In this document: positions 15,001-24,615 of the stretch, piece by piece
Layout: each line of letters starts with the position of its first letter
Position numbering within the stretch: position 1 is the first letter of the stretch
Assembly (NCBI GenBank): GCA_965232405.1
Contig: OZ246966.1
Coordinates: 1,302,001-1,366,000 of the forward strand
DNA: 64,000 nucleotides
From: RCIO01 sp965232405
GTDB lineage: Bacteria > Pseudomonadota > Alphaproteobacteria > Rhizobiales > Rhizobiaceae
Reading direction: 5' to 3'
Notes under the pieces: model-generated
Database searches by the model: none
Seen by the model: the letters and a program-made list of their open reading frames with translations, nothing else
What the model was told of the DNA's origin: nothing
Translations under genes and position numbers: made by a program

Positions 15001-17460
15001 CTAGTCGGCTGCGACAGCCATTGCATCGCCCTTCTCAGCACGCACGAAGACGAAATCGCCGCCTTCGTGCCCCACCTTCTCGAGTGGCCGGAATTGCGGC
15101 TCCTGGTCGGCGTTGGCCGCAACGCGTTGTAGCACGTAACCGTCAAAAAGCTCGCGCGCGGTAAACGCGTTGTGCCTCATGTTCCTCAAACCATCGAGCA
15201 GCGCTCTGGCGAAGACGGAATGACCGTCACCGCCGAGATCGTCCACCGGTTCGTTGTTACCGGAAGTGATGAGCACGCGGGAACGACGGGCCTGCAGCCT
15301 AAGGAGGGCCTCGTTGCGGTCGTCCTCGCCCAGCTTATCCTCGTCCATTGGTCCGCCACGCATAAGTCCACCTGAATAGCAGGAATCGGATATGAGAATT
15401 ATGTTGCCCGCCTGCATCCGTTGGATCGCCGCCGATATGTCAGCCGCAGATAGAAAGCTCGGCGCGAAGCCGCTCTCGGCATCGCTTGGGACCCAGAATG
15501 CCGACTGGGTAACCGGCTCGAACACACCATGTCCGGCGTAGTACACAAGAACGGTATCCTGCTCACCAACCAGTCTTCCGACGTGATGCAATGCCAACTG
15601 GATTTCACGCTTGGTGGGATCGACCAGCAGGAGCGGCTGCGTGACGCCGGCCTCTGTCACGATTTCGGTAGTGAAACCGAAACGCTGGGTCAGCAGCGCA
15701 GACAGGGCATTCGCATCAGATACCGGAGTGGACAGAGACGGAAAGCCGGTTTGTATGTCGTATTGCTGATTTGCGATAATGATCGCGTAGCGTTGGCCCG
15801 TTCCCTGAAGCTGGTTCTCTTCTGCCGCGTAGACGAACTCCAGCGTAAGGCTGTGGAGCCTCGCGTCGGCGGTCACTGCGGTCACTGTGACCGTATTGGT
15901 GCCGGGCGCAGCCCGCAGATCGCGGCTGAATCCGCCTTTGCCGTCGAGCAGCGCGCGCTGGTTGTTGACAAAAACGCCCAGCACCGGCGACGTCCAATCG
16001 ACGACGCCTTTCAGTTCTATTCGCGGCCGCTCGACAATCATCGCGCCCCGCTTGGGCGAAGGACTGGTGATGCGGATGGGGTTTGGGCCGTCAGTGCGTT
16101 CCAGCGATTCGGGCACGATTATGAGATCGGCGTCGGATGTTTCGATTACCGGATGACTGGTGTTCACAGGCGGACCTGCAGACCGAGCGAAGTCGCCGAA
16201 ACGCTCCTGAATATGCATGGCGATCTTGCGCGGCGTGACCGGGCCCGCCGCCAGTAACGCTTCGCCCACGACGAATGAAAGCTCGCCAAACCGCTTTTCC
16301 CCTTCTTCAGTCCCGTCACCGAAAAAGCTCGCCTGCAGACTGCGCTCCATTGAGGCTTCATTGGCTCTTGCGGCATAAAACACCGCGAACTCACCGTGCG
16401 CCGGCAACAGCCGGGGGCCGGGTCGGTCCACGGTCGAAGCGGAAAACTGATACCGCCAATTGCCGGCATCGCCTGCCTCACGCTGGCGCGACGCTATGTT
16501 TGCACGTGCGGCGTGGCCGGTATCGACAACCACGACCGGATGAGCGCCCCGGTTTCGCAGTGCGACCACATAGTCGGATATGTCGCTGCCCAGAACAAAC
16601 TGGTCGAGCCCGGACCCGCCCCCCTGATTAAGGATCATGAATGTATTGTCGTCGGCCGCATCGAGCATGCGCCGGAATTCTTCCCGCGCCTCGTCTTCAT
16701 AGTGGATGTCGGCGACAAGGCGGCGCGGAAACTCCTCGTATGTCACGTCTTCAACGAAATCCTGATATGCCCTGTACAGTTCGGTGATTCGGTCGCGCGC
16801 CGCACCCTCGCTCAGCAGAATATCTGACAGTGATCCGCCCTCGCCCGAAAAGCTCACAAACACCCTGTCGCCGCAGGCAACATCGCGGAGCGTTCGCAAG
16901 AACGCGGCGTGGACCGTCTCGCGCGTAGCGGCTCTGTCCAGCAGCACCTGTATGTTGGCGGCCTGAACGCCGAGACTTTGCAGCGCTCCTTCGAGCAGCT
17001 TTACGTCATTGGCGGCGCCCTCCAGCACACTGAAACTTGCGGCCGTGCCGTACCAATCGCCAGCATCCGTGTCAGGCGTGGTGATACCAATCAGAACCGC
17101 ATGCGTGCGCTGGCCCTCGGACGGCTCGCAATGTGCGGTATCCTGCTGTCGAGTCTCCTCCCCCTGCATGAGCGGAACAAACAGACCCGGCAATTCTTCA
17201 TTCGCACGGAGGTAAAGCCGATCCAACACGTCGCGAAATTCCGCGACGATTTCCTCCTCGGTCATGGCAACCGCCGGTGGCTCGGGCGCTATCGTCAGCT
17301 CAGCGTCTGGCCGTTCCGGCTTCTTTTGTTGCTGCAAATCCAGAGGCTTGGCAGTTCCATCCTCTTTCAACTCGATAGCGAGACCGGCCCATGCCAGACG
17401 CGGCTGGAAACAGGAGACAATCAACGCAAGCGCCCACAACGCCTTGACCAAGGCTCTCAT
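15001..17460 (-). CDS. Secreted tandem caspase-family protein: inactive first and active second domain
   Basis: An 819-residue exported protein. ATG 17460 has GGAGG 6 nt upstream, and residues 1-25 form a signal peptide ending AWA. The first peptidase C14-like domain (about 119-430) keeps the fold pattern, but the histidine position reads FSGEGG (Glu207) and the cysteine position VVDTGHAA (Gly315), so both dyad residues are lost. An Ig-like segment (about 460-545) follows. The second C14 domain (about 557-819) has the full dyad, with His644 in YYAGHG and Cys694 in SDSCYSGG. The likely place of action is the periplasm or outside the cell. It is monocistronic, divergent from the formate-dehydrogenase LysR gene. 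Substrate and trigger are unknown. Confidence 0.87.
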   Translation of the reverse strand: MRALVKALWALALIVSCFQPRLAWAGLAIELKEDGTAKPLDLQQQKKPERPDAELTIAPEPPAVAMTEEEIVAEFRDVLDRLYLRANEELPGLFVPLMQGEETRQQDTAHCEPSEGQRTHAVLIGITTPDTDAGDWYGTAASFSVLEGAANDVKLLEGALQSLGVQAANIQVLLDRAATRETVHAAFLRTLRDVACGDRVFVSFSGEGGSLSDILLSEGAARDRITELYRAYQDFVEDVTYEEFPRRLVADIHYEDEAREEFRRMLDAADDNTFMILNQGGGSGLDQFVLGSDISDYVVALRNRGAHPVVVVDTGHAARANIASRQREAGDAGNWRYQFSASTVDRPGPRLLPAHGEFAVFYAARANEASMERSLQASFFGDGTEEGEKRFGELSFVVGEALLAAGPVTPRKIAMHIQERFGDFARSAGPPVNTSHPVIETSDADLIIVPESLERTDGPNPIRITSPSPKRGAMIVERPRIELKGVVDWTSPVLGVFVNNQRALLDGKGGFSRDLRAAPGTNTVTVTAVTADARLHSLTLEFVYAAEENQLQGTGQRYAIIIANQQYDIQTGFPSLSTPVSDANALSALLTQRFGFTTEIVTEAGVTQPLLLVDPTKREIQLALHHVGRLVGEQDTVLVYYAGHGVFEPVTQSAFWVPSDAESGFAPSFLSAADISAAIQRMQAGNIILISDSCYSGGLMRGGPMDEDKLGEDDRNEALLRLQARRSRVLITSGNNEPVDDLGGDGHSVFARALLDGLRNMRHNAFTARELFDGYVLQRVAANADQEPQFRPLEKVGHEGGDFVFVRAEKGDAMAVAAD

Positions 17461-17582
17461 AAAATTCCTCCACCTGGCGGCAAACAACAGAACCAGGTTG
17501 CCCTAAGCGTCTACATTGACCTCGATTGGAGGCGATTTAAAGGTGGACCCGGGATGCAATTGCGCGAAACGATACGCGGACC

Positions 17583-18482
17583 ATGATCGACAAGCTCGAA
17601 TTTTTCATCGCGCTGGCGCGGGCGGAACATTTCGGCCGAGCGGCGGAGGAACTGGGCATCACCCAGCCGACGCTCTCGGCGGCGATCAAGCAGCTGGAAG
17701 ACCAGCTTGGCGTGCTGCTGGTGAAGCGCGGCTCGCGCTTCCAGGGCCTGACGCCGGAGGGCGAGCAGGTGCTTGCCTGGGCGCGGCGCATCGCCGGCGA
17801 CGCACGCACCATGCGCGAGGAGATGCGGGCCGCGCGCCACGGTCTTTCCGGCCGACTGCGGATTGCCGCGATCCCTACCGCGCTGGCGATGGTGGCCGCG
17901 TTGACGACGCCATTCCGCGAGCGTCATCCGGGCGTGAGCTTTTCCGTGCTGTCGCGCAATTCGGTCGAAGTGCTGACGCTGCTCGGCAATTTCGACATCG
18001 ATATCGGCATCACCTATCTCGACAACGAGCCGCTCGGCCGCGTCGTTTCCCTGCCGCTTTATTCGGAGCGCTACCAGCTGATCACAGCGGCGGGGAACCC
18101 GCTGTCGGATCGCGATCAGGTGACATGGGCGGACGTCGCCGAACTGCCTCTGTGCCTGCTCACGCCCGACATGCAGAACCGCCGTATCATCGACCACCAT
18201 CTGGCCGAGGCCGGTGTCACAGCACGGCCGACGCTGGAATCGAACTCAATGATCGTGCTTTTTTCGCACATCCGGACCGGCAAATGGTCGTCGATCATGC
18301 CGCTCAATCTGGCCGAAACCTTCGGCTTCTCAGAGCCGATCCGCGCCATCCCGATCGTGGAGCCCGATGCCAGTCACATCGTCGGCCTGATCGCGGCCAG
18401 ACGCGAACCGCATACGCCACTGGTCGCGGCGTTTTTGAACGAGGCGGCGGCGCTGGCGGACAAATCCCTCGCACCAACCTGA
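17583..18482 (+). CDS. LysR family regulator, probable activator of formate dehydrogenase genes
   Basis: A 299-residue LysR protein with the N-terminal helix-turn-helix (HFGRAAEELGITQPTLSAAI) and the usual effector-binding domain. It stands directly upstream of, and in the same direction as, fdsGBA-fdhD-fdsD. A 21-bp inverted repeat of LysR type lies in the 134-nt gap between them. A LysR gene beside fds operons is a known arrangement, with formate or a downstream metabolite as possible effector. The ATG at 17583 gives the standard N terminus MIDKLEFFIALARAEHF. Assignment as the local regulator is inferred from position. Confidence 0.87.
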   Translation: MIDKLEFFIALARAEHFGRAAEELGITQPTLSAAIKQLEDQLGVLLVKRGSRFQGLTPEGEQVLAWARRIAGDARTMREEMRAARHGLSGRLRIAAIPTALAMVAALTTPFRERHPGVSFSVLSRNSVEVLTLLGNFDIDIGITYLDNEPLGRVVSLPLYSERYQLITAAGNPLSDRDQVTWADVAELPLCLLTPDMQNRRIIDHHLAEAGVTARPTLESNSMIVLFSHIRTGKWSSIMPLNLAETFGFSEPIRAIPIVEPDASHIVGLIAARREPHTPLVAAFLNEAAALADKSLAPT

Positions 18483-18506
18483 CATAGGCATTTCTTTGAC
18501 GAATGC

Positions 18507-18527
18507 TTGATAGAAGTTTTCTATCAA
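18507..18527. promoter_or_regulatory. Perfect LysR-type operator upstream of fdsG
   Basis: TTGATAGAA and TTCTATCAA are exact reverse complements separated by GTT. The core contains the T-N11-A pattern and the ATAG...CTAT symmetry of LysR sites. It sits 90 nt before the fdsG start and 25 nt after the LysR stop, well placed to activate the operon. Confidence 0.7.
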
Positions 18528-18616
18528 ACGACGGTTCAGCTTTATTGATATTGCCGGTTTGTTCCGGTTTCATAGGAGCTTAGCTGAATGCCGGCTACTT
18601 TCAGGGAGGGCGCTGC

Positions 18617-19096
18617 ATGACCATGCAGCCGCACGGTACCGAGGTCACATCGAAGACATCGGCGATCATCGACGAACTGAAAACGCTTGAAGGGCCGCTG
18701 CTGCCGATCCTTCACGGCATCCAGGAGGAGTTCGGCTATGTGCCGACCGAATCCCTGCCAATCATCGCCGATGGGCTGAACATCTCCCGCGCCGAAGTGC
18801 ATGGCGTCGTTTCATTCTATCACGACTATCGCAAGGAACCCGCCGGACGGCACGTGCTGAAGCTCTGCCGGGCGGAGGCCTGCCAGTCGATGGGCGGCGA
18901 CGCGGTCGCGGAACGCATGCAGGAACTGCTTGGCATCAAGTTTCACGAAACGGCCGAAGACGGCTCCGTCACGCTGGAGCCGGTTTACTGCCTCGGCCTT
19001 TGCGCCTGCGCGCCATCGGCCATGCTCGACGGCGAGGTGATCGGGCGACTGGACAACGCCAAGGCCGAAGAGATCGCTGCCGAGGTGCGGACATGA
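18617..19096 (+). CDS. fdsG: NAD-dependent formate dehydrogenase gamma subunit
   Basis: A 159-residue NuoE-like subunit carrying one [2Fe-2S] cluster and passing electrons between the FdsA clusters and the FdsB flavin. The four cluster cysteines are visible as Cys84 and Cys89 (LCRAEACQ) and Cys125 and Cys129 (VYCLGLCAC) in a thioredoxin-like domain. The N-terminal helical part resembles NuoE (LLPILHGIQEEFGYVP). ATG 18617 follows GGGAGGG, and the stop overlaps fdsB by ATGA. It is the first gene of the fdsG-B-A-fdhD-fdsD operon and is cytoplasmic. Confidence 0.95.
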   Translation: MTMQPHGTEVTSKTSAIIDELKTLEGPLLPILHGIQEEFGYVPTESLPIIADGLNISRAEVHGVVSFYHDYRKEPAGRHVLKLCRAEACQSMGGDAVAERMQELLGIKFHETAEDGSVTLEPVYCLGLCACAPSAMLDGEVIGRLDNAKAEEIAAEVRT

Positions 19097-20649
19097 CAGT
19101 GACCGTTTTCGTTCCCCGCGATTCCGGCGCTGTGGCGCTCGGCGCCGACAAGGTCGCGAACGCACTCGCGTCGGAACTCGAGACCCGCCAGCTCGATGCA
19201 CGGATCGTGCGCAACGGCTCGCGCGGCATGTACTGGCTGGAGCCGATGGTCGAGGTTTCCACGCCTGCCGGCCGCGTTGCCTACGGACCGGTGCAGGCGA
19301 AGGACGTGCCTGAGCTTCTGGGTGCGGGGCTGCTCGAAGGCCGCGTGCATCCGCTGTTCCTCGGCGCAACGGAGGAGATCCCCTTCTTCAAGCGCCAGAC
19401 GCGGCTGACCTTCCAGCGCTGCGGCATCACCGATCCCGTCTCGATTGAAGACTACGAGGCTCATGACGGGCTGAAGGGTCTCAAGAACGCGCTCAAGCTC
19501 ACGCCGGCGGAGATCGTGAGCCAAGTCACCGATTCCGGCCTGCGCGGGCGCGGCGGCGCGGGCTTCCCGACCGGCATCAAATGGAAGACCGTGCTCGATA
19601 CTCCGGGCGAGCAGAAATATATCGTCTGCAATGCCGACGAGGGTGACAGCGGCACGTTCTCCGACCGCATGGTCATGGAGGGCGACCCGTTCGTTCTGAT
19701 CGAAGGCATGGTGATTGCCGGCATCGCGACGGGCGCAACCAAGGGCTACATCTATCTGCGCTCGGAATACCCGCATGCCAATATCGCGCTCAACGAGGCA
19801 ATCGCCGCCGCGCGCAAGGCCGGTGTTCTCGGCAAGAGCGTGCTAGGCTCACCATACGCATTCGACATGGAAGTGCGTATCGGCGCAGGCGCCTATGTCT
19901 GCGGCGAGGAGACGGCGCTTCTCGACAGCCTGGAAGGCAAGCGCGGACAGGTGCGCGCCAAGCCGCCGCTTCCGGCCCACAAGGGTCTGTTCGGCAGGCC
20001 GACCGTCATCAACAACGTGATCTCGCTCGCCTCGGTGCCGGTGATCATGGACAGGGGCGCGGAGTTCTACCGGGACTTCGGCATGGGCCGCTCGCGCGGC
20101 ACGATCCCGATCCAGCTAACCGGCAACGTCAAACATGGCGGGCTGTTCGAGGCCGCATTCGGCATGACGCTCGGCGAACTGATCGACGATATCGGCGGCG
20201 GCACGGCCACCGGCCGTCCGGTGCGCGCGGTGCAGGTCGGCGGACCATTGGGCGCATACTTTCCCCGAGAGCTGTTTGACACGCCGTTCGACTATGAGGC
20301 CTTCGCGGCCAAGGACGGGCTGATTGGCCATGCCGGCATCGTCGTCTTCGACGACAGCGTGGACATGCTGAAACAGGCGCGGTTCGCGATGGAGTTCTGC
20401 GCGATCGAAAGCTGCGGCAAGTGCACGCCATGCCGCATCGGTTCTACACGCGGCGTGGAAACGCTGGACAAGATCGCCGCCAATATCGAGCCGGAAAAGC
20501 AGATCGATCTCGTCACCGACCTTTGCAACACGATGAAGTTCGGCTCGCTGTGCGCACTGGGCGGGTTCACGCCCTACCCGGTTATGAGTGCGCTAACGCA
20601 TTTCCCTGAAGACTTCCGCCCCACGCCGGCCCGGCAGGCGGCGGAATAG
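19093..20649 (+). CDS. fdsB: NAD-dependent formate dehydrogenase beta subunit
   Basis: A 518-residue NuoF-like diaphorase subunit that reduces NAD+. An N-terminal thioredoxin-like domain (about 1-120) precedes the FMN/NADH-binding region with RGRGGAGFPTGIKW and CNADEGDSGTFSDR. The C-terminal [4Fe-4S] motif is ESCGKCTPCRIGSTRG plus a later cysteine. The ATG at 19093 overlaps the fdsG stop. The protein corresponds to the fused NuoE-like/NuoF arrangement typical of FdsB in Cupriavidus and Rhodobacter. Followed by fdsA after 10 nt. Confidence 0.96.
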   Translation: MTVTVFVPRDSGAVALGADKVANALASELETRQLDARIVRNGSRGMYWLEPMVEVSTPAGRVAYGPVQAKDVPELLGAGLLEGRVHPLFLGATEEIPFFKRQTRLTFQRCGITDPVSIEDYEAHDGLKGLKNALKLTPAEIVSQVTDSGLRGRGGAGFPTGIKWKTVLDTPGEQKYIVCNADEGDSGTFSDRMVMEGDPFVLIEGMVIAGIATGATKGYIYLRSEYPHANIALNEAIAAARKAGVLGKSVLGSPYAFDMEVRIGAGAYVCGEETALLDSLEGKRGQVRAKPPLPAHKGLFGRPTVINNVISLASVPVIMDRGAEFYRDFGMGRSRGTIPIQLTGNVKHGGLFEAAFGMTLGELIDDIGGGTATGRPVRAVQVGGPLGAYFPRELFDTPFDYEAFAAKDGLIGHAGIVVFDDSVDMLKQARFAMEFCAIESCGKCTPCRIGSTRGVETLDKIAANIEPEKQIDLVTDLCNTMKFGSLCALGGFTPYPVMSALTHFPEDFRPTPARQAAE

Positions 20650-20659
20650 GAGACGTCCA

Positions 20660-23536
20660 ATGTCATTCGTCAAGGAAATCGACTACGGTACCCCGGCCTC
20701 AAAGGCCGAGAAGACCGTGACGCTGACGGTCGACGGCAAGCAGGTCACCGTGCCGGAAGGCACGTCGATCATGCGCGCGGCGATGGATGCCGGCATCGAA
20801 GTGCCGAAGCTGTGCGCCACGGACATGCTGAACTCGTTCGGCTCGTGCCGGGTCTGCGTGGTCGAGATCGAGGGCCGTGGCGGCACGCCCGCCTCCTGTA
20901 CGACGCCGGTGTCGGAAGGCATCGAGGTTCGGACAACAAGCGAGCGGCTCGACGCGATCCGCAAGGGCGTGATGGAGCTTTATGTTTCCGACCATCCGTC
21001 GGCGTGGAACGAACAGCGCGGCACCGGCGCCAGCGAGTTCGACAGGGTCGCCGACCAAGTGGGCCTGACCGAAAACCGCTACGGCACCGACGGCCGCAAC
21101 CACGTCGCGCCCGGAAATGGTTCGCTCAATATCGACTACATCGCGCGCGACGAGAGCAATCCCTATTTCACCTACGATCCTTCGCAGTGCATCGTCTGCT
21201 CGCGCTGCGTGCGCGCCTGTGAAGAGGTGCAGGGCACCTTCGCGCTGACGGTTGAAGGCCGCGGCTTCGAGAGCCGCATTGCAGCCGGCATGCATGAGGA
21301 CTTTCTCGGTTCGGAATGCGTGTCCTGCGGCGCCTGCGTGCAGGCCTGCCCGACCGACGCGCTGCGCGAAAAGACGGTGCTCGACATGGGCATGCCGGAG
21401 AGCTCGACCGTCACCACCTGTGCCTATTGCGGCGTCGGCTGCTCTTTCAAGGCGGAGATGAAGGGCGAGGAAGTCGTCCGCATGGTGCCCTACAAGGACG
21501 GCAAGGCGAACCGAGGACACTCCTGTGTGAAGGGCCGCTTCGCCTGGGGCTACACCACCCACAAGGATCGCATTCTCAACCCGATGATACGGGAGAAAAT
21601 CACCGATCCGTGGCGCGAGGTGAGCTGGGAAGAAGCGTTTTCCCACGTTGCCAGCGAGTTCCGCCGGCTGCAGCACCAGTATGGCCGCGGCGCGATCGGC
21701 GGCATCACCTCGTCGCGCTGCACGAATGAGGAGACCTATCTGGTCCAGAAGCTGATCCGGCAGGGCTTCGGCAACAACAATGTCGACACCTGCGCGCGGG
21801 TCTGCCACTCGCCGACCGGCTACGGGCTGAAGACCACGCTCGGCACCTCCGCCGGCACGCAGGATTTCGATTCCGTCGAGCATTCAGACGTTATCATGGT
21901 GATCGGCGCCAATCCGACTGACGGGCATCCCGTCTTCGCCTCGCGCCTCAAAAAGCGGTTGCGCCAGGGCGCCAAGCTGATCGTTGTCGACCCGCGCCGC
22001 ATCGACCTGGTGCGCCAGCCGCATGTCGAGGCGTCCTGTCACCTGCCGCTGAAGCCTGGCACCAATGTCGCCGTCATCACCTCGATGGCGAATGTCATCG
22101 TCACCGAAGGCCTGTTCGACGAGGCGTTCATTCGCGAGCGCTGCGACTGGGCGGAGTTCGAGGACTACGCTGCTTTCGCCGCCGAACCCCAGAACAGCCC
22201 GGAGGAAGTGGAGAAGGTTTCCGGCGTGCCTGCCGATCTGATCCGGCAGGCAGCACGGCTTTATGCGCGAGGAGGCAACGGAGCGATCTATTACGGCCTT
22301 GGCGTTACCGAACACAGCCAGGGCTCGACCACGGTGATGGCGATCGCCAATCTCGCCATGCTGACCGGCAATTACGGCCGGCCGGGCGTTGGTGTGAACC
22401 CGCTACGCGGACAGAACAACGTGCAGGGCTCATGCGACATGGGTTCATTCCCGCACGAGCTTCCCGGTTACCGGCACATGTCTGACGATGCGACGCGCGA
22501 CATCTTCGAGAAGATGTGGAACGTGAAGCTCGACAGCGAGCCCGGCCTGCGCATCCCCAACATGCTGGACGCCGCAGTCGACGGTTCGTTCAAGGGCATT
22601 TACGTGCAGGGCGAAGACATTCTGCAGTCCGACCCGAACACCAAGCACGTCGCCGCAGGTCTCGAAGCGATGGAATGCGTGGTCGTCCACGACCTCTTCC
22701 TCAACGAGACAGCGAACTACGCGCATGTCTTCTTGCCGGGTTCGACCTTCCTGGAAAAGGACGGCACCTTCACCAATGCCGAACGCCGCATCAACATGGT
22801 GCGCAAGGTGATGGAACCGAAAAACGGGCTGGCCGACTGGGAAGTGACGCAGAAGCTCGCGCAGGCGATGGGGCTCGACTGGAGCTACACCCATCCTTCC
22901 GAGATCATGGGCGAGATCGCGGCAACCACTCCGACCTTTGCCGGTGTGACCTACGATCTGCTGGAACGCGAGGGCTCGGTGCAGTGGCCGTGCAACGAGA
23001 AGGCGCCGAAGGGCACGCCGGTGATGCACATTGACGGCTTCGTGCGCGGCAAGGGCAAGCTGATCCGCACCGACTATGTGGCAACCGACGAGAAGACCGG
23101 GCCGCGCTTCCCGCTGCTGCTGACCACCGGGCGCATCCTCTCGCACTACAATGTGGGCGCGCAAACGCGGCGCACCGCAAACGTTGCCTGGCATCACGAA
23201 GACCGGCTGGAAATCCACCCGCACGACGCCGAACAGCGCGGCATTCGCGACGAAGACTGGGTGCGGATTGCAAGCCGTGCCGGCGAAACGACGTTGCGTG
23301 CGCTGATCACCGACCGGGTTGCGCCGGGCGTGGTCTACACGACCTTCCACCATCCCGACACGCAGGCCAACGTGGTGACAACCGACTTCTCCGACTGGGC
23401 GACCAACTGCCCGGAATACAAGGTCACCGCCGTTCAGGTGTCGCCGTCCAACGGTCCAACCGACTGGCAGGAGGAATATGAGGAGCAGGCGAGGCAAAGC
23501 CGCCGCATAGCCGGTCACATGGAAGCGGCTGAGTAG
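20660..23536 (+). CDS. fdsA: NAD-dependent formate dehydrogenase alpha (molybdenum) subunit
   Basis: The 958-residue catalytic subunit that oxidises formate to CO2 at a bis-MGD molybdenum centre. In order: a plant-type [2Fe-2S] domain (CATDMLNSFGSCRVCVVE), two [4Fe-4S] motifs (CIVCSRCVRACEE; CVSCGACVQACP), the proximal [4Fe-4S] (CAYCGVGCSFK), then the molybdopterin domains. The molybdenum ligand is Cys378 in DTCARVCHSPTGYG, encoded by TGC, so this is a cysteine and not a selenocysteine enzyme. The C-terminal molydop-binding domain includes LLLTTGRILSHYN. The length is normal. It needs FdhD, encoded next in the operon, for sulfuration. Confidence 0.97.
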   Translation: MSFVKEIDYGTPASKAEKTVTLTVDGKQVTVPEGTSIMRAAMDAGIEVPKLCATDMLNSFGSCRVCVVEIEGRGGTPASCTTPVSEGIEVRTTSERLDAIRKGVMELYVSDHPSAWNEQRGTGASEFDRVADQVGLTENRYGTDGRNHVAPGNGSLNIDYIARDESNPYFTYDPSQCIVCSRCVRACEEVQGTFALTVEGRGFESRIAAGMHEDFLGSECVSCGACVQACPTDALREKTVLDMGMPESSTVTTCAYCGVGCSFKAEMKGEEVVRMVPYKDGKANRGHSCVKGRFAWGYTTHKDRILNPMIREKITDPWREVSWEEAFSHVASEFRRLQHQYGRGAIGGITSSRCTNEETYLVQKLIRQGFGNNNVDTCARVCHSPTGYGLKTTLGTSAGTQDFDSVEHSDVIMVIGANPTDGHPVFASRLKKRLRQGAKLIVVDPRRIDLVRQPHVEASCHLPLKPGTNVAVITSMANVIVTEGLFDEAFIRERCDWAEFEDYAAFAAEPQNSPEEVEKVSGVPADLIRQAARLYARGGNGAIYYGLGVTEHSQGSTTVMAIANLAMLTGNYGRPGVGVNPLRGQNNVQGSCDMGSFPHELPGYRHMSDDATRDIFEKMWNVKLDSEPGLRIPNMLDAAVDGSFKGIYVQGEDILQSDPNTKHVAAGLEAMECVVVHDLFLNETANYAHVFLPGSTFLEKDGTFTNAERRINMVRKVMEPKNGLADWEVTQKLAQAMGLDWSYTHPSEIMGEIAATTPTFAGVTYDLLEREGSVQWPCNEKAPKGTPVMHIDGFVRGKGKLIRTDYVATDEKTGPRFPLLLTTGRILSHYNVGAQTRRTANVAWHHEDRLEIHPHDAEQRGIRDEDWVRIASRAGETTLRALITDRVAPGVVYTTFHHPDTQANVVTTDFSDWATNCPEYKVTAVQVSPSNGPTDWQEEYEEQARQSRRIAGHMEAAE

Positions 23537-23546
23537 GAACGGCCAT

Positions 23547-24371
23547 ATGGTCCGCCCTCCACTCACCTCCACAAGCCGCATCGCGCGGCGCGCCGGCGGC
23601 ACCAGGGCCGCCGCACGCATGGTGCCGGAAGAGACGCCGGTGGCGCTCAGCTTTGCAGGCACCACGCACGCCGTGATGATGGCGACTCCCGCCGATCTGG
23701 AGGATTTCGCGCTCGGTTTCTCGCTGACGGAGGGTATCGTTTCGGCGGCGGAAGAGATCGCGGAAATCAATGTCGAGGATGCGGGCGCGGGCATCGACAT
23801 CCAGATCAGGCTCAAGGACGCCGCTAATACGCGCTTCGAAGCGCGACGCAGGCGGCTTGCCGGTCCCGTCGGCTGCGGGTTGTGCGGCATTGAGTCGATC
23901 GACGAAGCAATGCGCGCGGTACCAAATGTAGAAGGCGCGGCAAGCACCCTGACCGCCAACGACATCACACAGTCGGTGAAACTGCTTTCCAAACAACAGC
24001 CGCTGCACGGCGAGACCGGCGCGGTCCACGCTGCGGGCTTCTATGTCCCGGGCAAAGGCATTGTTGCAGCACGGGAAGATGTTGGCCGCCACAACGCGCT
24101 CGACAAGCTGGCCGGTGCGCTGGCGAAAGACGGTATCGGCGGCGCCAGCGGCGCGGTCGTCGTCACGTCGCGCGTATCGGTCGAGATGGTTCAGAAGACG
24201 GCAGCAATCGGCTCCGGTTTCATCATCGCCGTGTCAGCGCCGACCGCGCTGGCCATCCGCACGGCGGAAGAGGCCGGCATGACATTGATCGCGCTGGTGC
24301 GCGGCGACGAGTTCGACATTTTCACGCGGCCAGACCGCATATCATCGGGAGCATCGACCGATGTCGCATGA
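23547..24371 (+). CDS. fdhD: Formate dehydrogenase accessory sulfurtransferase
   Basis: A 274-residue cytoplasmic protein that passes sulfur from a cysteine desulfurase to the molybdenum cofactor of FdsA. The catalytic CxxC is Cys110-Gly-Leu-Cys113 in GPVGCGLCGIE. Other family marks are AVHAAGFYVPGKG and EDVGRHNALDKL. ATG 23547 follows fdsA by 10 nt, and the 3' end overlaps fdsD by 11 nt. Placement between fdsA and fdsD is the common alphaproteobacterial fds order. Confidence 0.95.
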   Translation: MVRPPLTSTSRIARRAGGTRAAARMVPEETPVALSFAGTTHAVMMATPADLEDFALGFSLTEGIVSAAEEIAEINVEDAGAGIDIQIRLKDAANTRFEARRRRLAGPVGCGLCGIESIDEAMRAVPNVEGAASTLTANDITQSVKLLSKQQPLHGETGAVHAAGFYVPGKGIVAAREDVGRHNALDKLAGALAKDGIGGASGAVVVTSRVSVEMVQKTAAIGSGFIIAVSAPTALAIRTAEEAGMTLIALVRGDEFDIFTRPDRISSGASTDVA

Positions 24372-24615
24372 CGCCGGAACAGCGATGAACACGGACCAGA
24401 AGCTGGTCTACATGGCGAACCAGATCGCGGCCTTCTTCCAGTCGCAGCCGAAGGATGAGGCCGCGGCCGGTGTCGCCAAACACATCAACGATTTCTGGGA
24501 CCCGCGCATGCGCACCAAGCTGCGCGCGATACTCGACAAGGGAGGCGACGGGCTGACGCCGCTGGTATTGGCTGCCGCCGAACAAATCCGCTGGCCGGAG
24601 CCGGCGAAAAGCTAA
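24361..24615 (+). CDS. fdsD: Formate dehydrogenase delta subunit
   Basis: An 84-residue protein of the FdsD family, involved in cofactor insertion or stability of the FdsABG complex. Typical features are KLVYMANQIAAFFQSQP, HINDFWDPRMR and the C-terminal PLVLAAAEQIR. The start ATG at 24361 lies inside the fdhD 3' end; a second ATG at residue 8 (MNTDQK) is also possible. The last codons overlap the 3' end of the convergent amidohydrolase gene by 4 nt, leaving no room for a terminator. Confidence 0.92.
   Translation: MSHDAGTAMNTDQKLVYMANQIAAFFQSQPKDEAAAGVAKHINDFWDPRMRTKLRAILDKGGDGLTPLVLAAAEQIRWPEPAKS

Noticed and set aside
21770..21830. Possible selenocysteine formate dehydrogenase
   Set aside because: The molybdenum ligand codon in FdsA is TGC (Cys378), and no in-frame TGA occurs there.
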